This document shows, one piece after another, positions 1-7,663 of a stretch of DNA of 35,581 bases. The DNA comes from Caldifarciminota bacterium (lineage in GTDB: Bacteria; Hydrothermota; Tepidihabitantia; SM23-42): assembly GCA_020343595.1 (NCBI GenBank), contig CP070802.1, forward strand, positions 874,432-910,012. Direction: 5' to 3'. How positions within the stretch are numbered: position 1 is the first letter of the stretch; the number at the start of each line of letters is the position of its first letter. The notes under the pieces were generated by a model. It searched no databases, was not told the origin of the DNA, and saw only the letters and a list, made by a program, of their open reading frames with translations. Made by a program: the position numbers and the translations under genes.

Positions 1-510
1 TTCCGCAGCGTTGAAACCTCGGTGTGGAGCGGACTGCGAAAAACCATGAACCTGCATTTCGGCTTCAACTGGTCCCATCGCTATAATTACTACCGAAGCG
101 CGATCTACAACCAGAAATGGATCGGCGACCAGTTGTGGCTCTGGCACTGGATGAGCTTCATGCCTATATCGCAGTTGTCTCTAATTACCTACGGTGATTT
201 TGTCATGGAGTGGGATCCCGATGGAGAACTTCATTCAATCACCCCGATATGGACACCACGCATCGAGTACCAAATAAATGCTGACATGGATGTGTCACTA
301 TATTCTGAGTTCGTCTTCACTACTGAACAGGGAAAACTCAGCACGGCCGAGATATATTCAAACCGTATCGGTCTTTTGTTCGCCTGGAATTTCTCGCCGA
401 AGAGCTGGCTCTACGTTGCTTTCAATGACTTGCGCAGGGATGAAGGCGAAGGCCTCGAGGCTGCCGAGCGGATAGCAGCGGTGAAAATAAAGTATTTGAT
501 ATACTTCTGA
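1..510 (+). CDS. C-terminal part of a DUF5916-like outer-membrane barrel protein (5' truncated by window)
   Basis: The reading frame is open from the first base, so the gene starts outside the window and about 169 residues remain. The visible part is rich in alternating aromatic/hydrophobic strands. It ends in a motif typical of DUF5916-family barrels: a stretch like 'LLFAWNFSPKSWLYVAFND', then a charged loop and a final strand 'VKIKYLIYF' with terminal Phe, the usual outer-membrane insertion signature. In that family an N-terminal CBM9-like domain precedes a barrel of unknown function; the N-terminal domain is not visible here, so the family call is inferred from the C-terminus only. The stop is followed within 25 bp by a 9-bp periodic repeat. 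Confidence 0.6.
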   Translation, partial: FRSVETSVWSGLRKTMNLHFGFNWSHRYNYYRSAIYNQKWIGDQLWLWHWMSFMPISQLSLITYGDFVMEWDPDGELHSITPIWTPRIEYQINADMDVSLYSEFVFTTEQGKLSTAEIYSNRIGLLFAWNFSPKSWLYVAFNDLRRDEGEGLEAAERIAAVKIKYLIYF

Positions 511-532
511 CGAAGAAATAAAAACGTATGGT

Positions 533-604
533 TTGTTAGTAGCGTTAGTCTCGTTAATTGCGTTACTATCGCTATTTTCGCTAATCTCGTTAGCATCGTT
601 AACC
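533..604. repeat. Degenerate 9-bp tandem repeat, 8 units (consensus TCGTTAATN)
   Basis: Eight consecutive 9-bp units can be laid out without gaps from 533 to 604: ttgttagta, gcgttagtc, tcgttaatt, gcgttacta, tcgctattt, tcgctaatc, tcgttagca, tcgttaacc. Positions 2-6 (CGYTA) are nearly invariant and the last three vary. A second array with the same unit lies at 24285-24329, also directly after a stop codon. Confidence 0.8.
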
Positions 605-758
605 CCTTTCCCAACTTCGCATCCTCTCATCTTGTAAGCTTCCAGTTTTTCCAGCGTAGCATGTCTTCAGGAGCAAAGCGACGTGGTTTCAGCGAAAGCG
701 TATCTTCAGTCTGCAGGAGCAGATATGTCTTCAGTTCGCGTGAGCGAACGTAGCTACG
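605..758. other. Non-coding spacer with repeated short words and a hairpin
   Basis: No convincing gene is seen. The word TCTTCAG occurs three times (near 663, 702 and 728) and CAGGAGCA twice. A hairpin with stem GTTCGC/GCGAAC and loop GTGA lies at 734-749, followed by the 14-bp palindrome AACGTAGCTACGTT at 747-760, which overlaps the stop codon of the leftward oxidoreductase gene. The hairpin may act as a transcript end for one or both convergent genes, but there is no T-run typical of a Rho-independent terminator. Confidence 0.4.
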
Positions 759-2237
759 TTAAGTGATTCGTTCCGCACACATGTAAGCGGCTTTTATGGT
801 GGTCGGGATACCTCCGAATTCATAAGCCCAGCATGAACTTATGAACAGATTCTTCACCGGTGTATCGATTTTGGTGACGTTCGGACTTTTGTAGAACCAC
901 TTATGGGGATTCCATGACCACGCCGAAGAAGCACCACTAGAATTAGCGGTATAGCGTTCATAGGTCAAAGGCGTTGCCGCATCCTCGAATTCAATATGCT
1001 TCTCCAAATCCGGGACTATTGATGAAAATCTCTTGATGAGAACCCTCTTCGCCTTTTCCTTTAACTCTTTATAGACCTTCCGGTCGCCGCCACCCCAGTT
1101 GTTCATCCACCTGAACGGCACCATACAGCTGATCATCAACGAAGATTTACCTTTGGGCGCGAGTTCCTCGTTAATAAGCGATGGCGAATATGCGCTGAGC
1201 CAGACCTTCTCAAAAAATCTCTCATCCGTTGCATCACCCATATCAGGCCCTGGCGGGTCACAATCGCCGTACAAAATATGGGGAACCTTAAGATACTTCT
1301 GCATCTTCTCACGGGATATATTCAATCCCAGATAAACCGTAAAAAAGCCCTCGGACACGGCCGCATTCTGCATCTTTTCCACGAAATCATTACTGAGCAA
1401 AGACCGGTTATCAAGGAGATCCAAAAAAGTCTTTTTGTAGTCACTGGCAGACAATACATAATCCGCCATATAGTCTTTACCTTCACAAGTGACGCCGATT
1501 GCCGCTCCTTCTTTCGTAAGTATCTTCTCAACCTTCGATTTTAGTTTTAACTCGCCGCCAAGTTTACGGAAATTCTCTGCAAGGACATCCGCCCATGATT
1601 GCATGCCTGTCTTCACTGTCCAATAGTCATCGAGAAATGACATGAAAGCTGCTGGTACAATCATCGCAGGCATGTCAGGATAGCCAACATCCTTGAACGT
1701 ATAGTATACCTTGGAGCCCTTCTCAAAATACAACCCAGCAAATTCCGAAGAAGTCATCCTTCCATACTTCCGGACCATGTTAACGAACCTGGACATACGG
1801 AACGGGAATGTTATCTTGTTCAAGAAGGTATTTGGTTTTTCAAGCCCTCTGTAAATATCACACACGCGATCAACCTCTGCAAAATATTTCAAAAGTCTTC
1901 CTTTTTCTGACGGGTATGCTTTGAGTATTGATTTCTTCATATCATCCATCGAATGCATTACAAAATCATAGTCCGGACTCACCCAACGTGCAATCTGGCG
2001 GACGAACTCGATCTTGTCGTATACGCCGATATCGCGCATGGCCGGGAAGATCTGACTTGACATCTCAAAAGACAGCGTCCCGCTCTCGAAGTAATAGCCC
2101 TTTCGCCAGAAACCTGCGGTGTAACCGCCCGGCATCGAATGGGATTCGAATAATGTAACCTTATGACCTTTTCCTGCCAGAAGATTACCAGCCATCAGGC
2201 CGCCCATTCCGGCACCAATTATCGCTACAGAACTCAC
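759..2237 (-). CDS. FAD-dependent oxidoreductase of the phytoene desaturase / retinol saturase family
   Basis: This 492-residue protein begins with the dinucleotide-binding fingerprint (VAIIGAGMGGLMAGNLLAGKGHKV, residues about 4-27) and the following E-S..PGG.T motif. It ends with the family C-terminal FAD-contact region (VKNLFISSCWAYEFGGIPTTIKAA), as in CrtI, CrtISO and RetSat enzymes. Length fits the family (480-520). The start is GTG, with a GAGGGA-type ribosome binding site a few bases upstream. It is not part of the carotenoid operon 4 kb away and faces the other way. It could act on a carotenoid, an isoprenoid or another polyene lipid; the substrate cannot be read from the sequence. Family assignment is firm, exact function open. 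Confidence 0.85.
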   Translation of the reverse strand: MSSVAIIGAGMGGLMAGNLLAGKGHKVTLFESHSMPGGYTAGFWRKGYYFESGTLSFEMSSQIFPAMRDIGVYDKIEFVRQIARWVSPDYDFVMHSMDDMKKSILKAYPSEKGRLLKYFAEVDRVCDIYRGLEKPNTFLNKITFPFRMSRFVNMVRKYGRMTSSEFAGLYFEKGSKVYYTFKDVGYPDMPAMIVPAAFMSFLDDYWTVKTGMQSWADVLAENFRKLGGELKLKSKVEKILTKEGAAIGVTCEGKDYMADYVLSASDYKKTFLDLLDNRSLLSNDFVEKMQNAAVSEGFFTVYLGLNISREKMQKYLKVPHILYGDCDPPGPDMGDATDERFFEKVWLSAYSPSLINEELAPKGKSSLMISCMVPFRWMNNWGGGDRKVYKELKEKAKRVLIKRFSSIVPDLEKHIEFEDAATPLTYERYTANSSGASSAWSWNPHKWFYKSPNVTKIDTPVKNLFISSCWAYEFGGIPTTIKAAYMCAERIT

Positions 2238-2250
2238 TGTTCCCTCACTT

Positions 2251-2290
2251 GAGAAACGGAGAAAGGGAGAACTGGAGACAGGGAGAAACT
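2251..2290. repeat. 8-bp tandem repeat, 5 units (GAGAAANG)
   Basis: Five contiguous 8-bp units cover 2251-2290: gagaaacg, gagaaagg, gagaactg, gagacagg, gagaaact. The array lies between two leftward genes, just upstream of the oxidoreductase start. No gene is seen in this 120-bp spacer. Confidence 0.75.
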
Positions 2291-2359
2291 AAACATAGTC
2301 ACACTCCTTTGTTCATAATTTGAGGAAATGAAGATGACACCATAACACCTTTTTGTCAA

Positions 2360-3118
2360 TTAGGGATATTGATACTGCTTTACTGTAACACGAACCGCTT
2401 TCACCTTGTTCGATTGAGAGTTGTCGATATTGAGGGACACAGTTTTCGCGCTCTCAGCAATGATGCGACCATAGAAACCAACGCGTGAATCTATCCTCGT
2501 TTGTTTTATTAACGTCCCGTCATCGTCTAGCATGAACACGATGACATATCCATCGAACGTTGACACGACCACCACCGTGAGCGTTCCGCTAAGCAGATCT
2601 ATCTGAAACTCAGTCGTCTTATTCTTCTCTACAACCAGCGCTGTCTCAGAAGACTGAGCAAGCGGCGCCGCCCTTAAATATCCTTCACGCTCGACTATTG
2701 GCCAGTATATCAACACTTCATACTGGTCCCACTCGTGCGCTGCGTAACCGAACAGGCGCAGCTCCTCATCGAATGTCAGTTCGCCGGGAAGCATCTCCGC
2801 AAGTCTAACGAAGCGCTTATTCCGGTAGCCATACACGTCGGTCAGGAACACCTCATCTGGAAAGGTCAAGATTGCAAGCTCATTGCCCTCTGTACCGCTG
2901 AAATAATCGTCCACAGAGATATCGGCAAGAAATTCCTCCCCGACAACGATCGTATGCAGTTTGCCGGATACACCGTCCTGCACTGTCACTATTTTCATTC
3001 CCATCCTGATTATGTCATCCACATTATCATTGGTGACGTCGGCGCGAATGGTTTTACCGCGCACGAAAGAAAATAATGAAACCATGAGTATAAACAATGC
3101 AAATACATTTTTACGCAT
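2360..3118 (-). CDS. Secreted protein of unknown function
   Basis: A 252-residue protein with a clear N-terminal signal peptide (MRKNVFALFILMVSLFSFVRG). The mature part opens with 'VTNDNVDDIIRMGMKIVTVQDG', which resembles one FG-GAP/VCBS-like repeat, and continues as a predominantly beta-strand sequence. The C-terminal half (about 160-250) reads like a small beta-sandwich ending in YQYP. No catalytic motif is recognised. ATG start with a GGGGG Shine-Dalgarno-like tract 4 nt upstream. It lies 30 bp downstream of the membrane-protein gene in the same direction, so the two are probably co-transcribed. I do not recognise a named family. Confidence 0.7.
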   Translation of the reverse strand: MRKNVFALFILMVSLFSFVRGKTIRADVTNDNVDDIIRMGMKIVTVQDGVSGKLHTIVVGEEFLADISVDDYFSGTEGNELAILTFPDEVFLTDVYGYRNKRFVRLAEMLPGELTFDEELRLFGYAAHEWDQYEVLIYWPIVEREGYLRAAPLAQSSETALVVEKNKTTEFQIDLLSGTLTVVVVSTFDGYVIVFMLDDDGTLIKQTRIDSRVGFYGRIIAESAKTVSLNIDNSQSNKVKAVRVTVKQYQYP

Positions 3119-3150
3119 AATGCCCCCGCTTTTTTGACCCAGAACGAATC

Positions 3151-3819
3151 CTAACTCACCGGCGCTGTTTCAGGAGTCGATTTACCAAGCTGAGCAGATT
3201 CGGTCTGTTCGAGTAATTTTCTATATACGAATGAAAAGGCAAGCAGAGTAACCGGGACCGTCACAAGGAGCCCGATAAATAAACAGATCGTGCCGACAAT
3301 GTTGATCAGTGCCAGAACAAGACCAAACCCGAACAACTTCCACTTCACTGACTGTGTTATCCTCGAACTCATACGCATTGCTTCGACCGGGTCACGGCCC
3401 TGTTCAACAACAAAATAACCAAAGAATTGAAACTTCAACGCCCAGTATACGCCGGGAATGACAAAAAGGATTATTCCAACCCAGACGATTATGACCATAA
3501 GAATTGAAGCACCAAGATACTTCCAGAAGTATGGTTTAAAGGAAAACAGGTCTTCGAACCGTGGATCCTGATTGTCCAGAAATTTCAGCGCGATTACTGT
3601 CATTCCGATCGACACAATTATATTAGCAGCCCAGCCAATGATCCGGAACAAGAATGAAAGACCGATCGATTGCTCCTGAAGAAGATTGGCAATAATATGT
3701 GGCACGCCAGTGAGTGCCCATGCCACAACCAAAACGCCGACAAAGAACCAGATGTTCGCCTTCATGGTATTCCAACCGTATTGCAGTGCTTCTTCAGCAG
3801 AAAAATCTCTCTTATCCAC
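3151..3819 (-). CDS. Multi-pass membrane protein, glycerophosphoryl-diester-phosphodiesterase-membrane-domain/DUF975-like
   Basis: About 222 residues with five or six hydrophobic segments. It contains the family pattern 'LFVIPGVYWALKFQFFGYFVVEQG..PVEAMRMSS..TQSVKWKLFGFGL', in which a loop after I-P-G-x-Y is followed by an amphipathic 'EA…SSRITQG' helix, as in widespread unknown-function membrane proteins of the YciC/DUF975/GPDPase-membrane type. Two tandem GTG codons are possible starts. The second (3819) is chosen because the GGAGGT at 3829-3824 leaves 4 nt to it but only 1 nt to the first. Function unknown. Confidence 0.7.
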   Translation of the reverse strand: MDKRDFSAEEALQYGWNTMKANIWFFVGVLVVAWALTGVPHIIANLLQEQSIGLSFLFRIIGWAANIIVSIGMTVIALKFLDNQDPRFEDLFSFKPYFWKYLGASILMVIIVWVGIILFVIPGVYWALKFQFFGYFVVEQGRDPVEAMRMSSRITQSVKWKLFGFGLVLALINIVGTICLFIGLLVTVPVTLLAFSFVYRKLLEQTESAQLGKSTPETAPVS

Positions 3820-3943
3820 CACTACCTCCCTGAACGCAGCGGGCGTTCACCGATAACAATGATTTATCACCAAGATCGTATTTACTGTTAGGTAACTTTC
3901 AAATAGTCATCTAATTATAAATCCAGCAGCATTAGTGTCAATA

Positions 3944-5878
3944 CTAATACCGAACCGTGATTTCGTGAAGCTCGGCGTCGTCGGATCTGACCATGAGTGT
4001 TACCTCTTCTCCTTCCGGCCGTAGCATCATATGATTCAACGTCCGTAGGTCGTTGTCGATAAGCTCTTTACCATTCATTTTCACCAGTGCCATATCTTCT
4101 CTTATTCCCGCACGCCCAAACGGACCATCAACCGCGATATTGTATGCCTTTACCTCGCCCTGCTGATTGGCATAAAGCGTTGCACCTGCGCCAATGAGGC
4201 CGACACGGAACACCGGATATATCTCCTCCGGGTCGACAACCAAGTGTTCAGCGCCGTCCTTCTGGGTACTCTTCACTTCGATTGAAATGCTTTCGCCTTT
4301 TTTCAAGAAAAGCCTCTTCGTATATTTCTCCACATCACTCTTCACCCGGTAAGGCACGCAGATATCTTTGTCATCCGTGTTATGGATCACGTAGGTATGC
4401 CTGTAATAATCACATTTATACTTGACGTCAACCTTCTCAACATCATAGCGTGCGTACCCAGGATTCAGGACATAGTCAGTGATAATCCCGTGATATTCTT
4501 TCGGGCAGAATTTCTTCATCGCATTGAAGAAATCATCGGCATCGATACACCTGCCCCAACTATCTTTCACGTAATATCTGATCCCTTCATAGAAATCATC
4601 TTCGCCCATTACGTATCTGAGCATACGCAGATAGGTGGCGCCCATATAATAGGCGGCTACATTCACAAGCACGCGATCATCAACATCCTGCGCTTCCTTT
4701 ATAGAAGGCACATAATCGATATAGGGAAGCGTACACAATTTCAGCCGGAAGAAACTCAGACTTTCGACATCTGCCTCCAGCACAGGCTTGATGCCAACGA
4801 TCTCCGAATATTTCCCGAACGCTTCGTATAACCAGTAATTCTCATCCGCATTACTTGAGACAACGTTACCCCACCAGGTATGCGATACTTCATGGATCAC
4901 AGCCCTCGTCGGAAAGTAAATGTCATTGTGGGTAATTGCAGAATCAAAGAGAGCAGCCGGCGCATTAGATGAATTGAACAAACCAGAGTAGCCGTACGGG
5001 AATGACATGATCTTGTATTCGTTCCAGGGCAGTTCTCCGTAGACGCCCTCAAAGAATCTATACGACTTATGGACAACCCCGGCGAGAAAGTCCATATTGT
5101 CCGGCCGGGCGTCGTCTGTGGTGTACATCATAATCCTCAATCCATCAGGAAACTCCTTGATCATCATTGATTGTTCCTGGGCAAAGAAATAGAGACTACG
5201 GTCGGTTACGCCTTCGTAGTTCTCCCAAGCGTAATGCTTACGCCCCTCTTTTGTGATTACACCCTTTAACCTGCCCGAGGCCATCACCTCGAATTTCGCG
5301 GGAACATCGATCGACAACCTGAAAGGAGCAAGTCGGTCTGGCATGGTCCCTGCAACTTTGGGATACCAGTTATCGGTACGCGTAATCGAAGCGTTAATGT
5401 GGCAGAGCGAGTCAGATATCTCCCACGTAAAGGGTGAATATTCATCGTAGAAACTGGTATCTTTAACCATAATGTATTCGATACGCAGCGAAGTCTGCCT
5501 ACTTTCGCCGAATGAATGCGAAATATCTATATTCAAAAGCGAATCTTCGAAGGTAAACGGTATTCGTTGATTCTGGCTATCTGATACCACAATGCCGATG
5601 AATTTTGCACCGCGAAAATTCTTGCCCAACAAGATCCGCAAATGGTCAGGCGTCTCCCGGGAAAGTCTGTGAATAGCAAGCCGTGCATATATTTCAAGGC
5701 GGTCATATGTCTCAGGAACCCGAAGGCTTATTTCGTATGCAGCAATTCGGAAGTTCCCGGCACCACCTCCTTCACTTGCCGCCGCGATATGAAACAGAAG
5801 CAAAAAAAGCAATGTACAGTGAAAGAGGGAACCAAAAATTGAACGTGGCGCGCGTCGAACAACAAATTCGCCTATCAT
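3944..5878 (-). CDS. M1-like zinc metallopeptidase with C-terminal PDZ domain
   Basis: A 644-residue protein with an N-terminal hydrophobic export segment (about 15-35). A gluzincin zinc site follows: HEVSH at about residue 324, then 18 residues, then E in 'NYWLYEAFGKYSE', which is HExxH-x18-E as in the M1 aminopeptidase family. The C-terminal ~90 residues form a PDZ-like domain ('GPFGRAGIREDMALVKMNGKEL'), as in M61/M1-like periplasmic peptidases. The M1 substrate-anchoring GxMEN motif is not seen; the corresponding region reads 'GLFNSSNAPAALF', so exopeptidase specificity is uncertain. The start ATG has no good ribosome binding site. It overlaps the stop of the upstream small selenoprotein-like ORF as ATGA, which suggests translational coupling. 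Transcription probably starts near 6059. Confidence 0.85.
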   Translation of the reverse strand: MIGEFVVRRAPRSIFGSLFHCTLLFLLLFHIAAASEGGGAGNFRIAAYEISLRVPETYDRLEIYARLAIHRLSRETPDHLRILLGKNFRGAKFIGIVVSDSQNQRIPFTFEDSLLNIDISHSFGESRQTSLRIEYIMVKDTSFYDEYSPFTWEISDSLCHINASITRTDNWYPKVAGTMPDRLAPFRLSIDVPAKFEVMASGRLKGVITKEGRKHYAWENYEGVTDRSLYFFAQEQSMMIKEFPDGLRIMMYTTDDARPDNMDFLAGVVHKSYRFFEGVYGELPWNEYKIMSFPYGYSGLFNSSNAPAALFDSAITHNDIYFPTRAVIHEVSHTWWGNVVSSNADENYWLYEAFGKYSEIVGIKPVLEADVESLSFFRLKLCTLPYIDYVPSIKEAQDVDDRVLVNVAAYYMGATYLRMLRYVMGEDDFYEGIRYYVKDSWGRCIDADDFFNAMKKFCPKEYHGIITDYVLNPGYARYDVEKVDVKYKCDYYRHTYVIHNTDDKDICVPYRVKSDVEKYTKRLFLKKGESISIEVKSTQKDGAEHLVVDPEEIYPVFRVGLIGAGATLYANQQGEVKAYNIAVDGPFGRAGIREDMALVKMNGKELIDNDLRTLNHMMLRPEGEEVTLMVRSDDAELHEITVRY

Positions 5879-6024
5879 CTTACTTCCACAAATTGTTGTG
5901 AAGTTTCATCTCCTTCGCACAAAGACCTTGTGCCAGAAAACGGTCAACCACCTGCGCATAAGGCAAACATTGTCAGGAAGGTAAAAACCAATGCAAGGCG
6001 CAGAATTCTGAATATCATCTTCAT
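5875..6024 (-). CDS. Candidate small selenoprotein (49 aa, in-frame TGA = Sec27), exported or membrane-anchored
   Basis: The ORF starts at ATG 6024 with AAAGGAGA at 6038-6031 and a promoter at 6094-6066. Codons 1-26 encode a signal-peptide or TM-like segment (MKMIFRILRLALVFTFLTMF then ALCAGG). Codon 27 is TGA (5946-5944). The frame continues for 22 codons (PFSGTRSLCEGDETSQQFVEVR) to a TGA at 5877-5875 that overlaps the M1 peptidase start as ATGA, typical of coupled genes. Sixteen nt after the inner TGA is a perfect 6-bp hairpin with loop GGTCT, matching the E. coli-type SECIS. Sec27 and Cys36 could form a redox pair. Without Sec the product is only a 26-residue leader peptide, which is the alternative. 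No homologue is recognised; function unknown. Confidence 0.6.
5917..5933 (-). promoter_or_regulatory. Candidate bacterial SECIS hairpin for the small selenoprotein
   Basis: On the minus strand GCACAA (5933-5928), loop GGTCT (5927-5923), TTGTGC (5922-5917): six perfect pairs and a five-base loop starting with GG. The loop begins 17 nt after the TGA, within the 16-37 nt range used for bacterial SECIS prediction. The loop equals that of the E. coli fdhF SECIS. Confidence 0.6.
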
Positions 6025-6065
6025 TGTTGCTCTCCTTTCCATCTTTAATTCCGATAACTCGAAGA

Positions 6066-6094
6066 GTATACCCGCTCAAATCATTATTGTAAAG
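6066..6094 (-). promoter_or_regulatory. Sigma-70-type promoter for the small selenoprotein / M1 peptidase operon
   Basis: TTTACA (6094-6089), 17-nt spacer, TATACT (6071-6066). Predicted start near 6059, giving a ~35-nt leader that contains the AAAGGAGA ribosome binding site. Confidence 0.65.
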
Positions 6095-6127
6095 CATAAA
6101 TTTACAGATCATTGTATCCATAATAAC

Positions 6128-6155
6128 TTGACAAGCAGTTACAATCTGTTATACT
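6128..6155 (+). promoter_or_regulatory. Sigma-70-type promoter of the carotenoid operon
   Basis: TTGACA (6128-6133), 16-nt spacer, TATACT (6150-6155). Start expected near 6162, about 26 nt before the crtI start. It is divergent from the selenoprotein/peptidase promoter; the two -35 boxes are about 33 bp apart. Confidence 0.75.
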
Positions 6156-6187
6156 AATACTACGCAATAGTCAGCTAGGAGTGTGTA

Positions 6188-7663
6188 TTGAGAGGCAAAA
6201 AGGTCATTGTGATCGGGGCCGGATTTGGGGGGCTATCTGCTGCCGCACTGCTCGCCCGCGACGGTTTTGACGTATTGGTGCTTGAAAAGAACGAGCAACC
6301 TGGCGGAAGAGCAAGGGTATGGAAGAAAGATGGCTTCGTCTTCGACATGGGTCCTTCCTGGTACTTGATGCCAGACGTTTTCGACAGGTTCTTCAAGATA
6401 TTTAACAGAAAGACGGATGACTACTACAAATTACTACGGCTGAACCCCAACTACCGGGTCTTCTTCGGAGGCCCCAAGACCGTCGACGTCCCTGCCGACC
6501 GTCCTGGCATTGATGCTTTGTTCGATAGCCTGGAACAAGATGGCAGCACCAAACTTGCAAAATATCTCGACGTCGCAAAGTATCAGTACGACATTGCAAT
6601 GAATGAATTCATGTACCGGGAATACAAAACGATCTTCGACTTTTTCAATTGGACGATTATTACAAAAGGCCCCCAACTCAAAATATTCGAGAGTTTCGAC
6701 AAATTCGCTGGCCGCTACTTCAGCAGTGACGAAATCAGAAAGATACTGGAATACACCGTCGTTTTCCTCGGCGGATCGCCCGATAACACGCCCGGACTCT
6801 ATTCGATAATGTCCCACGTCGATTTTGACCTCGGAGTGTGGTATCCCTGCGGCGGCCTCGGCATGCTCGTCCAGGGATTTACGAGATTGGCCAGGGAGCA
6901 TGGTGTAAGGTTCGAATTCAACACGCCGGTACGGAAGATCAATGTCACAAACGGACATGCAGCCGGCGTGATGACCGACAAGGGTGATTTGAGAGCTGAT
7001 ATCGTTTTGGTCAACGCGGATTATCACCATGCTGAAACAGAACTGCTCGACGCAGCGTTCAGCAACTACCCAGAACGCTACTGGCAGAAGAAGAAAATGG
7101 GACCATCTGCATTCTTGATCTATCTCGGGTTAAGAAGGAAAGTTCCGCATTTACTTCATCATAATCTGTATCTCGACGATTCATGGCACGAACATTTCCA
7201 CTCAATCTTTGTCGAACCTGCATGGCCTGACAACCCAAGCTACTACGTGTGCTGCCCTTCCAAAACGGACGGTTCGGTTGCACCGGCAGGGTCAGAGAAT
7301 ATATTCATTCTGGTGCCTGTTGCACCAGGGATTGAAGACGCAGATACAATACGTGAGAAATACTACGATAAAACCATCTCGCACCTTGAAAAACTAATCA
7401 ACTACAACCTACGAGATCACATTGTTGTAAGAAGAACATTTGCGCATAATGATTTCAAGGAAGCATATAACGCATATAAGGGTACGGCGCTTGGCATGTC
7501 TCACACGCTGCTTCAAACTGCAGTCTTCCGACCCTCTCACCAGAGCAAAAAAGTGAAAAATCTCTTCTACACCGGTAGTTACAACCATCCTGGTATAGGC
7601 GTGCCAATGGTCATAATATCGTCGCAGATCGTCAGCGACCAGATAAGAAAGATATATGGTTGA
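6188..7663 (+). CDS. crtI: Phytoene desaturase (CrtI type)
   Basis: A 491-residue FAD-dependent desaturase. It has the N-terminal fingerprint VIVIGAGFGGLSAAALLARDG (about 6-26), then LEKNEQPGGRARVW and 'FDMGPSWYLMP', which are CrtI hallmarks. The C-terminal motif 'NLFYTGSYNHPGIGVPMVI' contacts FAD. CrtI enzymes convert phytoene to lycopene (or neurosporene) at the membrane. The start is TTG with AGGAG at 6177-6181 and a 6-nt gap. The next gene, crtB, overlaps by 8 nt, the usual crtI-crtB arrangement. Of the two desaturases in this operon, this one is called CrtI because it is paired with crtB and has the 'GPSWYLMP' type of N-terminus; the number of desaturation steps cannot be read. Confidence 0.9.
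   Translation: MRGKKVIVIGAGFGGLSAAALLARDGFDVLVLEKNEQPGGRARVWKKDGFVFDMGPSWYLMPDVFDRFFKIFNRKTDDYYKLLRLNPNYRVFFGGPKTVDVPADRPGIDALFDSLEQDGSTKLAKYLDVAKYQYDIAMNEFMYREYKTIFDFFNWTIITKGPQLKIFESFDKFAGRYFSSDEIRKILEYTVVFLGGSPDNTPGLYSIMSHVDFDLGVWYPCGGLGMLVQGFTRLAREHGVRFEFNTPVRKINVTNGHAAGVMTDKGDLRADIVLVNADYHHAETELLDAAFSNYPERYWQKKKMGPSAFLIYLGLRRKVPHLLHHNLYLDDSWHEHFHSIFVEPAWPDNPSYYVCCPSKTDGSVAPAGSENIFILVPVAPGIEDADTIREKYYDKTISHLEKLINYNLRDHIVVRRTFAHNDFKEAYNAYKGTALGMSHTLLQTAVFRPSHQSKKVKNLFYTGSYNHPGIGVPMVIISSQIVSDQIRKIYG

Noticed and set aside
411..630. Minus-strand ORFs reading LTRLAKIAIVTQLTRLTLLT
   Set aside because: They are the translation of the 9-bp periodic repeat plus the antisense of the barrel gene, not a protein.
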